From CALFXN01 sp964451935 (GTDB taxonomy: Bacteria; Synergistota; Synergistia; Synergistales; Aminobacteriaceae): a DNA stretch of 19,193 nucleotides. Location: NCBI GenBank assembly GCA_964451935.1, contig CAYVKE010000055.1, forward strand, positions 1 through 19,193, given 5' to 3'. The position numbers and the translations under genes are program-made. Below, in pieces: positions 6,948 to 15,800 of the stretch. The notes beneath the pieces are model-generated. The model saw nothing but the letters and a program-made list of their open reading frames with translations, did no database searches and was not told the origin of the DNA. The stretch's first letter is position 1, and each line of letters starts with the position of its first letter.

Positions 6948-8132
6948 ATGTTCCGACACTATGCAGCATCGTTCTTTTCAGGCTTTCGCCGCAGGGATGT
7001 CGCGTTTTCCGTCTTCGTCGCGGTGATCGTCGTCGCGCTCCGGTTCCTGCCCACGGGATTCGAGGACCGCCTTCCGGACGGCATGGAGCACGTGCGCGGC
7101 GAGGTGATGTCCGTCGACGATTCGCTCGTCCGGCAGTACGGTTTCATCCGCGACGGCGTCCAGGTGCTCGAAATCCGCATCTCGGAAGGTTCGTTCGCCG
7201 GGACGGTCGTCCGCGCGGAGAACCGCTTCGTGGGCAAGCTCGAACTCGACAAGGTCTTTCGTCCGGGCGACGTCGCGCTCGTCGACCTGACCGTGTCGGG
7301 CGGAAAGGTCGCGTACGCCCACGCCTCGGACCACTACCGCGTGACGCTGGAGCTTGCGTTGCTCGGCGCGTTCGCGCTTTTGCTGCTGCTCTTCGGCGGA
7401 TTCGCGGGCTTTCAGGCGCTCCTGAGCTTCCTGTTCACGGCGCTCGCGGTCTGGAAGCTCGTGATCCCGCTCTTCCTGAAGGGGTGGGATCCGCTGCTCG
7501 TGAGCCTCGGCGTCGTGACCGTCCTGACGGCGGTCATCATCTTCCTGGTCGCCGGACTGGGCCTCAAGGGGCTTGTCGCCTTCTGCGGCGCGACGTTCGG
7601 CCTCGTTCTCACGGGCGCGCTCGCGCTCGCCATCGCGCCCCCCTTCCGGCTCCACGGCGCGGTGCGGCCCTTCTCGGAGACGCTGCTCTACTCGGGCTTC
7701 GGCTTCCTCGACCTCACGAGGATCTTTCTCTCGGGAATCTTCCTCGCGTCGTCGGGCGCGGTCATGGACCTCGCGATGGACCTGTCCTCCGCGCTCCGCG
7801 AGATCGCGACCCACACGCCGGGGATCGGCGCAGCCGCACTCTTCCGTTCCGGCATCCGGATCGGTCGCTCCGTGATCGGTACGATGACGACGACGCTCTT
7901 GCTGGCCTACTCCGGAAGCTACGTGACGATGCTCATGGTTTTCATGGGGCAGGGAATCCCGCTGGTCAACGTCTTCAACATGAATTACACGGCCGCCGAA
8001 TTTCTCCACACGCTCGTCGGAAGTTTCGGACTCGTCCTCGTAGCACCGCTGACGGCCGCGTTCGGCGCGTTCGCGTACTCGCGCGACCCGCTTCCGGAGG
8101 AAGAATCAACGCCTGCACACGAGATGCGGTGA
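6948..8132 (+). CDS. YibE/F family multi-pass membrane protein
   Basis: A 394-residue inner-membrane protein. One N-terminal helix (about residues 18-36) is followed by a small soluble domain (about 40-128) that begins RGEVMSVDDS and contains FRPGDVALVDLTV. About seven further helices run from residue 130 to 375, for example LELALLGAFALLLLLFGGF, LVSLGVVTVLTAVIIFLVAG and the SGAVMDLAMDLSSALREI segment typical of YibE/F proteins. The C-terminal tail is short and acidic. The family is widespread and uncharacterised. ATG 6948 is chosen because GGAGGAG at 6935-6941 is spaced 6 bases from it and the first helix begins shortly after; the frame is open further upstream but that part overlaps hairpins. 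It sits between two alkaline phosphatase copies on the same strand, which hints at a shared role without proving it. Confidence 0.88.
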   Translation: MFRHYAASFFSGFRRRDVAFSVFVAVIVVALRFLPTGFEDRLPDGMEHVRGEVMSVDDSLVRQYGFIRDGVQVLEIRISEGSFAGTVVRAENRFVGKLELDKVFRPGDVALVDLTVSGGKVAYAHASDHYRVTLELALLGAFALLLLLFGGFAGFQALLSFLFTALAVWKLVIPLFLKGWDPLLVSLGVVTVLTAVIIFLVAGLGLKGLVAFCGATFGLVLTGALALAIAPPFRLHGAVRPFSETLLYSGFGFLDLTRIFLSGIFLASSGAVMDLAMDLSSALREIATHTPGIGAAALFRSGIRIGRSVIGTMTTTLLLAYSGSYVTMLMVFMGQGIPLVNVFNMNYTAAEFLHTLVGSFGLVLVAPLTAAFGAFAYSRDPLPEEESTPAHEMR

Positions 8133-8154
8133 CGTATCCGGGACATCCGCATCC

Positions 8155-8183
8155 GCGACATCGCCGCGCCGATCTGCTATAGT
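8155..8183 (+). promoter_or_regulatory. Likely sigma70-type promoter for phosphatase copies 2 and 3
   Basis: The -10 TATAGT (8178-8183) matches five of six consensus bases. At a 17-base spacing upstream is GCGACA (8155-8160), matching four of six in the -35 consensus. It lies just after the YibE/F stop codon and 52 bases before the ribosome-binding site of copy 2, leaving room for the leader hairpin. Confidence 0.5.
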
Positions 8184-8191
8184 TCGGAAAA

Positions 8192-8224
8192 CCGGGCCGG
8201 GACGAGTCGTCCCGAGAAACCCGG
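8192..8224 (+). promoter_or_regulatory. Two-tier leader hairpin before phosphatase copy 2
   Basis: Inner arms CGGGACGA (8198-8205) and TCGTCCCG (8207-8214) are exact reverse complements around one base. Outer arms CCGGG (8192-8196) and CCCGG (8220-8224) extend the fold. It would start roughly at the transcription start and end 10 bases before GAGGTGAT. As double-stranded DNA, the near-perfect palindrome could equally be a repressor site. Confidence 0.5.
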
Positions 8225-8246
8225 ACAGATCGTCGAGGTGATGTTC

Positions 8247-9782
8247 GTGTCCGTACGGTTTTTCCGCGCGTCGGCGCAGCAGCGCCGAAGTGTTTTCCTT
8301 CTGGCGTTTTTCGTTCTTCTGGCGCTCTCGGCATCGTCCGCCTTCGCGGCGGCGAGGGCGAAGTACGTCTTTCTCATGATCGGCGACGGCATGGGTCTCG
8401 CGCAGCGAAGCGCGGCGGAGATCTTCCTCGCGACCGAACGGGGCGCGGATCGCCCGGGGATCGTCCGCCTGGCGATGAATGCGCTCCCTGCGCAGGGGAC
8501 GTTCACGACCTATTCCGCGACGTCGATGATTACGGACTCCGCCGCCGCCGCGACGGCGTTCGCCTGCGGAGAGAAGACGGCCTCGGGAGTCCTCTCGATG
8601 GACCCGAAGGGCGAACGGAAGCTGCCGATCATCACGCGGTTCGCGAAGGCGTCCGGACGGAAGATCGGGATCGTGACGTCCGTTTCGATTGATCACGCGA
8701 CGCCCGCGGCGTTCTACGCGCACGCGGCCGGCCGGAGCGTCTACTACGGAATCGCGCTCCAGCTCGCGTCGAGCGGTTTCGACTACTTCGCCGGCGGCGG
8801 CCTCAAGGAACCGCGCGGCGAAAAGGGCGACCGGCCTGATGCGTACGACAGGATTGCGAAAGCCGGATACGCGATCACGCGGACGCGCGACGAATTCCTG
8901 AAGCTGAATGCGGCGTCCGGAAAGGTCCTGGCGATCAACCCGGTGCTTGACGACGAGATGGCCCTGCCGCACGAGATCGACCGCAAAGAAGGCGAGATCA
9001 CGCTCGCCGAGTTCACGAGGAAGGGCGTCGAACTGCTCGACAACCCGAAAGGTTTCTTCATGATGGTCGAGGGCGGCAAGATCGACTGGGCGTGTCACGC
9101 GAACGACGCGGTCACGGCCATCAGAGACACGATCGCGTTCGACGACGCGGTCCGCGTCGCGCTCGGATTCCACGCGAAACACCCGGACGAAACGCTCGTC
9201 GTCGTCCTCGGCGACCACGAGACGGGCGGCATGTCGATCGGCTTCGCCGGAACGAAATACGAGACGTTCTTCCCGAAGCTTCGCTATCAGAAAAGTTCCT
9301 ACCTCGCGTTCATGACCTTCCTCGGGGAATACCGGAAGACGCATTCGCCGGATACCGCGCGCTTCGAGGACGTCGCGGAGACGATCACGGAGATGTTCGG
9401 GCTCCGGTTCCTGCCGGAAAAGCGGTTCGCAGCCCTCGAGGCGAAGGCCCGGGGCGGAGACGCGGCGGCGGCGCGGGAACTCGAACTCGCCGTCGGGCCG
9501 CTCGAACTCGCGCGCCTCCGGGCCGCGTTCGCGCAGAGCATGAAGGCGCCGCGCGAACGGTCGCACGACGAGGACGCCTACATCCTCTACGGCGGCTACG
9601 ATCCGCTCGCGATATGCGTGACGCGCACGCTCGACCGGAAGGCCGGGATCGGCTGGACGAGCTTCGCGCACACGGGCGTCCCCGTGCCGGTGTCCGCGAT
9701 CGGCGCCGGACACGAGGCATTCGACGGCTGCTTCGACAACACGGATATCAACCGGAAGCTCCGCGCGGCCATGGGCCTGTAG
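8247..9782 (+). CDS. Secreted alkaline phosphatase, copy 2
   Basis: A 511-residue paralogue of copy 1 with the same motif order: GDGM, TDSAAAATA (nucleophile S98), EGGKIDWACH (E275, D280, H284), DHETGG (D323, H324) and FAHTGVPVPV (H475). The signal peptide is RRSVFLLAFFVLLALSASSA, ending near AFA. The start chosen is GTG 8247: the GAGGTGAT at 8235-8242 lies four bases before it, and the context GAGGTGAT...GTGTCC aligns with GAGGTGAT...ATGTCC of copy 1. GTG 8238 and ATG 8241 sit inside the ribosome-binding site itself. The large insertion between the last two motif blocks matches copy 1 in length, so these two copies diverged most recently. Copy 3 follows after about 20 bases, almost surely in the same operon. 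Confidence 0.95.
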   Translation: MSVRFFRASAQQRRSVFLLAFFVLLALSASSAFAAARAKYVFLMIGDGMGLAQRSAAEIFLATERGADRPGIVRLAMNALPAQGTFTTYSATSMITDSAAAATAFACGEKTASGVLSMDPKGERKLPIITRFAKASGRKIGIVTSVSIDHATPAAFYAHAAGRSVYYGIALQLASSGFDYFAGGGLKEPRGEKGDRPDAYDRIAKAGYAITRTRDEFLKLNAASGKVLAINPVLDDEMALPHEIDRKEGEITLAEFTRKGVELLDNPKGFFMMVEGGKIDWACHANDAVTAIRDTIAFDDAVRVALGFHAKHPDETLVVVLGDHETGGMSIGFAGTKYETFFPKLRYQKSSYLAFMTFLGEYRKTHSPDTARFEDVAETITEMFGLRFLPEKRFAALEAKARGGDAAAARELELAVGPLELARLRAAFAQSMKAPRERSHDEDAYILYGGYDPLAICVTRTLDRKAGIGWTSFAHTGVPVPVSAIGAGHEAFDGCFDNTDINRKLRAAMGL

Positions 9783-9804
9783 AAAGCGGGGGCGACGGAC
9801 CGTG

Positions 9805-11307
9805 ATGCGCTCTTCCCGAATACTTCGCGCCGCGTCCCGTTCCGCAGGTTGCCCCGCGCGACGGGGGCTGCGCGTCGCGGCGCTCGCGGCGTCGCTCCTG
9901 CTGATCTTTCTGGCGGGAGTCTCCGTCGCGGCGGCGCCGACGGCGAAATACGTCTTTCTCATGATCGGCGACGGCATGGCCGAAGGGCAACGGACCGCCG
10001 CGGAACTCTTTGTTGCGGGCGAACGGGAAGCCTCGGGGCGGAAGACCGGCGGACTCCTGATGAACTCCCTCCCCGTGCAGGGCGTCTGCGCGACGCACGA
10101 CGCCGAGGGGCGCGTTACGGACTCGGCCGCGGCCGCCACGGCCTTCGCGTGCGGGCGAAAGACCACGACCGGCCGCCTCGCCGTCGACCCGGAGGGGCGA
10201 ACGCTCCCGATCATCACGCAGCTCGCGAGGTCCGCCGGGATGAAGACCGGCGTCGTCTCGTCCTCAACGCTCGACGACGCGACGCCCGCGGCCTTCTACG
10301 CGCATTCCGTCTCGCGGAGCGCGTACTACGAAATCGCGCTCCAGATCGCCGGAAGCGGCGTCGACTACTTCGCCGGAGGCGGACTCAGGCGGCCGACCGG
10401 ACCGCAAAAGGACCGCCCCGACGCGTTCGGATCGATCCGCGACGCCGGGTATCGCGTCACGATGACGCGGGAGGATTTCGACCGTCTGAACGCCGCGTCC
10501 GGCCGCGTCTTCGCCGTCATGCGGCCGATACCGTACGACATCGACCGCAGGGAGGGCGGAATATCGCTCGCGGAGCTTGCCGCGAAAGGAATAGAGCTTC
10601 TCGACAATCCGAAGGGCTTCTTCCTGATGGTCGAAGGGGGAAAGATCGACCTCGCGTGTCACGCCAACGACGCCGCGACGGCCGTGCGCGAGACGCTCGC
10701 GTTCGACGACGCCGTGCGCGTCGCGTATGAATTTTACCGGAGGCGCCCGCGCGAGACGCTCGTCGTCGTCCTCGGCGACCACGAGACGGGCGGGATGTCC
10801 GTCGACGCGGCCGCCGGAACGGAACGCCTCCATTCCGTTCTGGCGCGGCAGAGGAGTTCGCACCTGCGCTTCGACTCGTTCATGGCGAACTATATACGCA
10901 CGCACACCTCGCGAACCGCCTGCTTCGGCGACGTCGCGGGAGACCTCGCGGAATTCTTCGGCTTCCGCTACCCGGCCGGATTCGGCGAAGGCCGCAGCGC
11001 CGCGGACGGCGTCGCCCTCGACGAAACGGACGTCCGCGAGCTTCGCGAGGCCTTCGCGCAGAGCGTGACGGGGCTTCGGGGCAGAGCTGCGGGCAAGGAG
11101 ATGTACCGGACGTACAGCGAGTACGATCCGCTCACCGCAACCGCGACGAAAATCCTGGGCCGCAAGGCCGGGATCGGCTGGACGACCTTCGTGCATACGG
11201 GCGCGCCCATGCCGGTATCGGCGGTCGGCGTCGGGCAGGAGGCGTTTCGCGGCTCGTACGACAACACGGACGTCTTCGCGAAGCTCCGCGCCGCGATGGG
11301 GCTGTGA
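9805..11307 (+). CDS. Secreted alkaline phosphatase, copy 3 (divergent)
   Basis: A 500-residue third paralogue. Signal peptide with an unusually long basic n-region (MRSSRILRAASRSAGCPARRGLR) before the hydrophobic VAALAASLLLIFLAGVSVAA. All catalytic motifs remain: GDGM, TDSAAAATA (S107), EGGKIDLACH (E277, D282, H286), DHETGG (D325, H326) and HTGAPMPV (H464). The Trp after KID in copies 1 and 2 is Leu here, a substrate-pocket loop is shortened (after LNAASGRVFAV), and the insertion between the last motif blocks is about 13 residues shorter. This suggests a changed specificity, not decay. ATG 9805 is used; GTG 9802 one codon earlier is equally possible. The ribosome-binding site is weak, so translation probably depends on coupling to copy 2. 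The stop overlaps the GTG of the next gene. Confidence 0.93.
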   Translation: MRSSRILRAASRSAGCPARRGLRVAALAASLLLIFLAGVSVAAAPTAKYVFLMIGDGMAEGQRTAAELFVAGEREASGRKTGGLLMNSLPVQGVCATHDAEGRVTDSAAAATAFACGRKTTTGRLAVDPEGRTLPIITQLARSAGMKTGVVSSSTLDDATPAAFYAHSVSRSAYYEIALQIAGSGVDYFAGGGLRRPTGPQKDRPDAFGSIRDAGYRVTMTREDFDRLNAASGRVFAVMRPIPYDIDRREGGISLAELAAKGIELLDNPKGFFLMVEGGKIDLACHANDAATAVRETLAFDDAVRVAYEFYRRRPRETLVVVLGDHETGGMSVDAAAGTERLHSVLARQRSSHLRFDSFMANYIRTHTSRTACFGDVAGDLAEFFGFRYPAGFGEGRSAADGVALDETDVRELREAFAQSVTGLRGRAAGKEMYRTYSEYDPLTATATKILGRKAGIGWTTFVHTGAPMPVSAVGVGQEAFRGSYDNTDVFAKLRAAMGL

Positions 11308-11990
11308 CGCTTCGGGAACGGCCGGACGAGGGGTGCGCGGGAAGGGAATCCGCTGCTCCGTCCGCGACGGCCCGGGGCGCCGGAACGCAGATCTTCCGCT
11401 ACGGTGAGGCCGAAACCGCGTACCTGAAGCGACGCGACGCGAAACTCGGCGCGGCGATCGACCGCATCGGGCCCATCGAACGGGAGGTCACGCCCGTCCC
11501 GTTCGAGGCCCTTGTCCGGTGCGTCGTCGACCAGCAGATTTCGACGAAAGCCGCGCGGACCGTGCGCGAGCGGCTTCATGCCCTTGCGGGCGGGGTGACG
11601 CCCGAACGCATCGCGGCGCTCTCCGCGGACGAAATCCAGAAGTGCGGAATGACCATGAAGAAGGCCGTCACGATCGCGGGCGTCGCGAACGCCGTCCTTT
11701 CCGGCGAACTTGACCCGGACGCGCTTTGCGAGCTGCCGGACGACGAGGTGGTCGCGCGCCTGACGGCGCTCGACGGCGTCGGGCTCTGGACGGCCGAGAT
11801 GATCCTGATCTTCGCGCTCGGGCGCAGGGATGTCGTGAGCTGGGGCGACCTCGCGATCCGCAGGGGCATGACGCGCCTCTACGGCCTGGAAACCCTGACG
11901 CGCGGGCAGTTCCTTCGATACAGAAAACGCTACAGTCCCCACGGCTCCGTCGCGTCGCTCTACCTCTGGGCCGTGGCGGCGGGACGGTAA
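11304..11990 (+). CDS. DNA-3-methyladenine glycosylase II-like (AlkA/HhH-GPD family)
   Basis: A 228-residue base-excision repair glycosylase that removes alkylated bases from DNA in the cytoplasm. The HhH-GPD core is clear: FEALVRCVVDQQISTKAA, GMTMKKAVTIAGVA, the hairpin LDGVGLWTAEMILIFALG (LDGVG at 156-160) and SWGDLAIRRGM with the catalytic aspartate D182. It lacks the N-terminal domain of E. coli AlkA and so resembles the shorter bacterial form. The start GTG 11304 overlaps the TGA of phosphatase copy 3 (GTGA), a typical coupling arrangement. The first about 32 residues are low-complexity and not conserved-looking, so a later start remains possible. A DNA repair enzyme co-translated with a secreted phosphatase is functionally odd. 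Confidence 0.9.
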   Translation: MTLRERPDEGCAGRESAAPSATARGAGTQIFRYGEAETAYLKRRDAKLGAAIDRIGPIEREVTPVPFEALVRCVVDQQISTKAARTVRERLHALAGGVTPERIAALSADEIQKCGMTMKKAVTIAGVANAVLSGELDPDALCELPDDEVVARLTALDGVGLWTAEMILIFALGRRDVVSWGDLAIRRGMTRLYGLETLTRGQFLRYRKRYSPHGSVASLYLWAVAAGR

Positions 11991-11995
11991 TGCGT

Positions 11996-12058
11996 CGGAT
12001 GGCGGAGGGGATCGTATCCGCCGCATCCGCTTGAATCGCGATTCGCCTCTCCCGTTTT
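11996..12058 (+). terminator. Inverted repeats after the glycosylase gene, possible terminator
   Basis: CGGATG plus GCGGA (11996-12006) pair with TCCGC and CATCCG (12017-12029), with a two-base bulge. A perfect 12-bp palindrome GAATCGCGATTC (12033-12044) comes next, and four T at 12055-12058. Neither stem abuts the T run, so termination is plausible but not textbook. Confidence 0.35.
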
Positions 12059-12088
12059 ATTCGCACAACGTTCCGACTGGTTTTCTTC

Positions 12089-12128
12089 ACGCGACGTCCT
12101 TTCCGTATTGACGGAGAGGACGTCGCGT
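12089..12128. repeat. 18-bp inverted repeat overlapping the tetR promoter
   Basis: 12089-12106 and 12111-12128 are reverse complements with a single G-T mismatch and a four-base loop (ATTG). No T-tract follows on the + strand. The -35 hexamer of the tetR promoter begins in the loop and extends into the right arm, so the structure may be an operator or an insulating terminator as well as a promoter element. Confidence 0.8.
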
Positions 12129-12136
12129 TGTACTAT
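12108..12136 (+). promoter_or_regulatory. Sigma70-type promoter of the efflux operon
   Basis: The -35 TTGACG (12108-12113) and -10 TACTAT (12131-12136) each match five of six consensus bases and are separated by exactly 17 bases. The expected transcription start (around 12143) falls at the edge of the palindromic operator, a layout typical of repressed promoters. Confidence 0.75.
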
Positions 12137-12144
12137 GCGTCATA

Positions 12145-12181
12145 AAAATGACCACTAGTCATTTTATTGAATGGTGGTCAT
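12145..12181 (+). promoter_or_regulatory. TetR-type operator, perfect palindrome plus degenerate second site
   Basis: AAAATGAC (12145-12152) and GTCATTTT (12158-12165) are perfect 8-base inverted arms around CACTA. A second, imperfect copy lies at 12167-12181 (TTGA...GGTCAT), matching the core of the first site at nine of fifteen positions, with centres 19 bases apart. It sits between the -10 box and the tetR start, so binding should block transcription of the whole operon. Confidence 0.7.
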
Positions 12182-12199
12182 GGCAAGAGGTGAACTTCG

Positions 12200-12826
12200 A
12201 TGCCGAAACTGTCGCAGGAAAAAAAAGTTGTTCTGGAAACCATGACACGGGACGCCCTCTACATGGCGGCCAAAGAAATTCTTTGCGAAGGAGGATGGAA
12301 GGGGCTCACTATGGACAAGCTGGCCAAGCGAGCCGGTGTCGCCAAAGGGACCGTCTACAACTACTTCAGAAACAAACAGGACATTGTCCTCTTCGTGATT
12401 GAACGGGATGACGAACCGCTCAGACGCAAAATTCGCCTGCTTGCGGAAGAGGCTCGTCCCGTGGAAGACATTCTCGGGGAAGTCCTTGAGTTGATTTGCC
12501 TGGGTTTGATCGAAAACAAACGCATGAATACGGCGATGGTCCGTGCGTTTTACGAAGGAGAGTTCGATTGGGAGTCTCCCTGCGAGGATCCCATGGCTGA
12601 GACCCGCGCGATTATCAGACGACTCCTGCAACGGGGAATGGATCAAGGGGTATTCCGTCCGCGCGATCCCGTTCTTCTCGAAATACTGATCAACTCGATC
12701 TGGATGGGGCTTATTGAATCGATCGCCTTGGGTGAGTTGAACGATCTGAGCGAGTCGTTCGTGTCATCAGTGAAGGATATGATCCTGAACGGCCTTCTCG
12801 TCCGGAAGGAAGAGAAACGCGAATGA
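12200..12826 (+). CDS. TetR-family repressor of the efflux operon
   Basis: A 208-residue DNA-binding regulator. The N-terminal helix-turn-helix spans about residues 36-57 (LTMDKLAKRAGVAKGTVYNYF), preceded by the usual first helix (RDALYMAAKEILCEGGW). The remaining mostly helical domain would bind an inducer and dimerise; its ligand is unknown. AGAGGTG at 12186-12192 is spaced 7 bases from the ATG. It is the first gene of the operon and directly follows a promoter and palindromic operator, so autorepression together with repression of the pump is the natural inference. Its codon use is less GC-biased than that of its neighbours, suggesting a different history or weaker selection. Its stop overlaps the pump start by four bases (ATGA). 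Confidence 0.95.
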   Translation: MPKLSQEKKVVLETMTRDALYMAAKEILCEGGWKGLTMDKLAKRAGVAKGTVYNYFRNKQDIVLFVIERDDEPLRRKIRLLAEEARPVEDILGEVLELICLGLIENKRMNTAMVRAFYEGEFDWESPCEDPMAETRAIIRRLLQRGMDQGVFRPRDPVLLEILINSIWMGLIESIALGELNDLSESFVSSVKDMILNGLLVRKEEKRE

Positions 12827-15800
12827 ACCTCATCGATGCCTCCCTGCGCCGTCCCGTGACGGTGATACTCTGCACCGTGGCGCTTGTTCTCTTCGGACTT
12901 CTATCGCTTCAAACAATGGGAATGCAGCGTCTTCCGGACGTTGACTTCCCGCTCGTGGCGGTATTCACGACTATGGATGGGGCCAACGCCACGGTCATAG
13001 ATCACGATGTCACGGATGTCATCGAAGAGCAGCTCACGGGAATTTCCGGGGTCGAGAATATGAATTCCTACAGTTTCGAAGGACAGGGGATCACGATGAT
13101 CGAATTCGGCCTCGGTCGCGACGTCGACGCCGCGGCGGCAGACGTGCGCGACAAGGTTAATCTGGCGCGGTCGGATCTTCCGGATGAGGCCGAAGCCCCC
13201 ATCGTGTATAAGTTCTCGATGGCGGATGACGCCGTCGTGGTGGTGGCGGTGCTTGGAGATGCGCCTCTTGTCGAAAAGGTCACTTTCGTCGACAAAATCG
13301 CCAAGGGACGGCTCCAATCCGTCGATGGGGTCGGCAACGTCGGCACGCCGGGCCTCAGAAAGCGCGAGATCCGCATCTGGCTCGATCCGACAAAGCTCGA
13401 GGCGCGCAATCTGACGGTCAGCGATATCTCGGCGGCGATCAGAAACAAGCACGTCGAACTGCCCGCCGGAAGCGTCAGGACGGGGACGCATAAATACGAA
13501 CTCCGGATGGGCGGGGAATACGCTTCCGTCGGGGAACTTCAGACGCTGCCCGTTGCGGTCCGCCCGGGGGGGATCGTACGTCTGGGAGATGTATCGCGCG
13601 TCGAGGATGGTTTCGAAGAACGTACCGGCGCCGCAACCTACAACGGGGAGGATGTCATCTTTCTGTCGATCGGCAAACGGCGCGGCGCGAACGAAGTATC
13701 CGTCGCGAACGGCGTTCTCGAAAATCTCGAATCGCTCCGAAACGAAGCGCCCGCCGGAGTGAGGCTGGAGGTCATATCGAACAAGGCGGACTTCGTGCGA
13801 CGGTCCATGAAGGGCGTGTTGGACGATACATGGATGGCGGTCGCTCTGACGGCCTTGATCATGCTCTTTTTCCTTCAGACCTTTCGCGCGACGTTCGTCA
13901 CGGTCGTCACGATTCCGGCGTGTCTCCTCGGGAGCTTCCTCCTGATGCGATCCATGGGGATCAACATCAACAACCTGAGCATGATGGGCATCTCGCTCTC
14001 GGTCGGAATGGTCGTCGACGCGACGAGCGTCGTTCTCGAGAACGTCCACCGCCACATGGAGGATGGGGCGCCTGCACTGGAGGCGACCGCCTTCGGAGCG
14101 AAAGAGGTCGCTTTCTCGGTCCTCGGCGGAGGGCTTACGACAATCGCCGTGTTCGCGCCCGTTGCGTTCATGGGCGGCATCGTCGGGCGCTTCTTCTATT
14201 CGTTCGGCGTCACGATCGTCTGTACGATAGGGCTTTCGATCGTCCTCTCGTTGACGCTCACGCCTTTCCTGTGCTCGCGGATGCTTCGCCGGGACTCTCC
14301 GGGACGCATCGCACGCTTCGTCGAATCATTTCTTACGGCGCTGGAAGGGGGGTATCGGCTCCTGCTCGCACAGGCGGTGCGATTCCGGTGGGTGACGCTC
14401 GTTGTCGCGTTCGGACTCTTCGCGTTCGGGCTGTTTTTCGCGTCGAAGCTCGGTTCGAGCCTTTATCCAAAAGAAGACCAGGGCGAAGTGACAATCAATT
14501 ACGAGTTGCCCGAAGGGACGTCGCTTGAGGCGAGCGAGCGCTTCCTCGCCCGAATCGGTTCGGAGGTGCGTGCGCACGAAGAGGTGAAATACGTGTACGG
14601 CAGCATCGGTTCCGACATGGGACAGGCCGCCAACAAGGGAAGCCTCAACGTCTCGCTGATCCCGAGAAGCCGGCGCCGAAGCCAGAAACAGATAGAAGCG
14701 GATCTCAGAAAAGAACTCTCACGCTTTCACGACGCGCGTTTTTCGTTCGTCACAAATGGAGAGAAAGATATCACAATGGCGCTTCTCGGAGGCGACACGA
14801 AGGAGCTGGTCCGCCTGAGCGCTCCGATCATTGCCGAACTGCGGCGGCAAAAGGGGCTGGTCGACGTCGATACGGACGTCCGTCTCGACAAGCCGCAGCT
14901 GGACATCCGGCTCAACAGGGCGCGGACGGACGACATCGACCTGAATGTCCGCGACTTGTCGCAGGAAATCCGGACGTATTTCGGCGGAGCGAAGGCGGGG
15001 GTTTTCAAGGAAGGCGGCTTTCGCTACGACATCAGGCTCATGGCCGAAGGCGCGTTGCGTCGCGATGTCGCCGACGTGGAGCGAATCGCCGTTCGCAATG
15101 GCGCGGGGGAACTGGTCCGTGTCCCGGGGCTTATCTCTGTCGAAAAGACGTTCGCCCCGAGCGTGATCAGGCGCTACGACCGGCGCGCGTCGCTCGAAAT
15201 CAGCGCGAACGTGCTCGATATCTCGGTCGGCGAGGGCATGGCCCTGATCGAGAGCGTCGCGGAAAAGCATCTTCCGAAAGACGGGGCGATCACACTACGC
15301 CCCTCGGGGGAATCGAAGAATATGGGAAAGGACTTCGAACGCCTCCTTCAGGCGCTCGTCATCGCGATCGCGCTTGTGTACCTGGTCATGGCGATCCAGT
15401 TCGAGTCGTTCCTGCACCCGTTCACGGTCATGTTCTCGCTGCCGCTGCTCACGCCGGGGGCGTTCGGCCTGTTGCTGCTCTCCGGGCAGGAGCTGAACAT
15501 CATGAGCTACATCGGCATCATCCTGCTCGTCGGGATCGTCGTGAACAACGGAATCATCCTCGTGGATTTCATCATCCAGGAGAGGGCGCGGGGAACCGAA
15601 AAAACGGTCGCCGTCATCAAGGCCGGGCCTCTGCGGCTCAGGGCGATCCTGATCACGGCGCTCTCGACGATGATCGGCTCGCTCCCGGTGGCGCTCGGAA
15701 TCAGCGAGGGCGCGGAACTCCGACAACCGATGGCGATCGCCGTCGTCGGGGGGCTCTTCACCTCGACGATGCTGACGCTGTTCGTCATTCCGGTCGTGTA

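Noticed and set aside
5184..6959. Long antisense open frame opposite phosphatase copy 1
   Set aside because: GC-rich coding DNA commonly leaves the opposite strand open. The translation is Arg-rich, without motifs, and the sense protein has clear catalytic motifs.
8238..8246. GTG 8238 or ATG 8241 as start of phosphatase copy 2
   Set aside because: Both lie within the GAGGTGAT ribosome-binding site. GTG 8247 has proper spacing and aligns with the start of copy 1.
8270..8330. Twin-arginine signal in phosphatase copy 2 (RRSVFLL)
   Set aside because: The spacing does not fit the S-R-R-x-F-L-K pattern and copies 1 and 3 lack it. An ordinary Sec signal explains it.
8106..10217. 703-codon antisense open frame across copies 2 and 3
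   Set aside because: Same reason as above; its composition mirrors the phosphatase codons and it crosses the intergenic junction of two well-supported genes.
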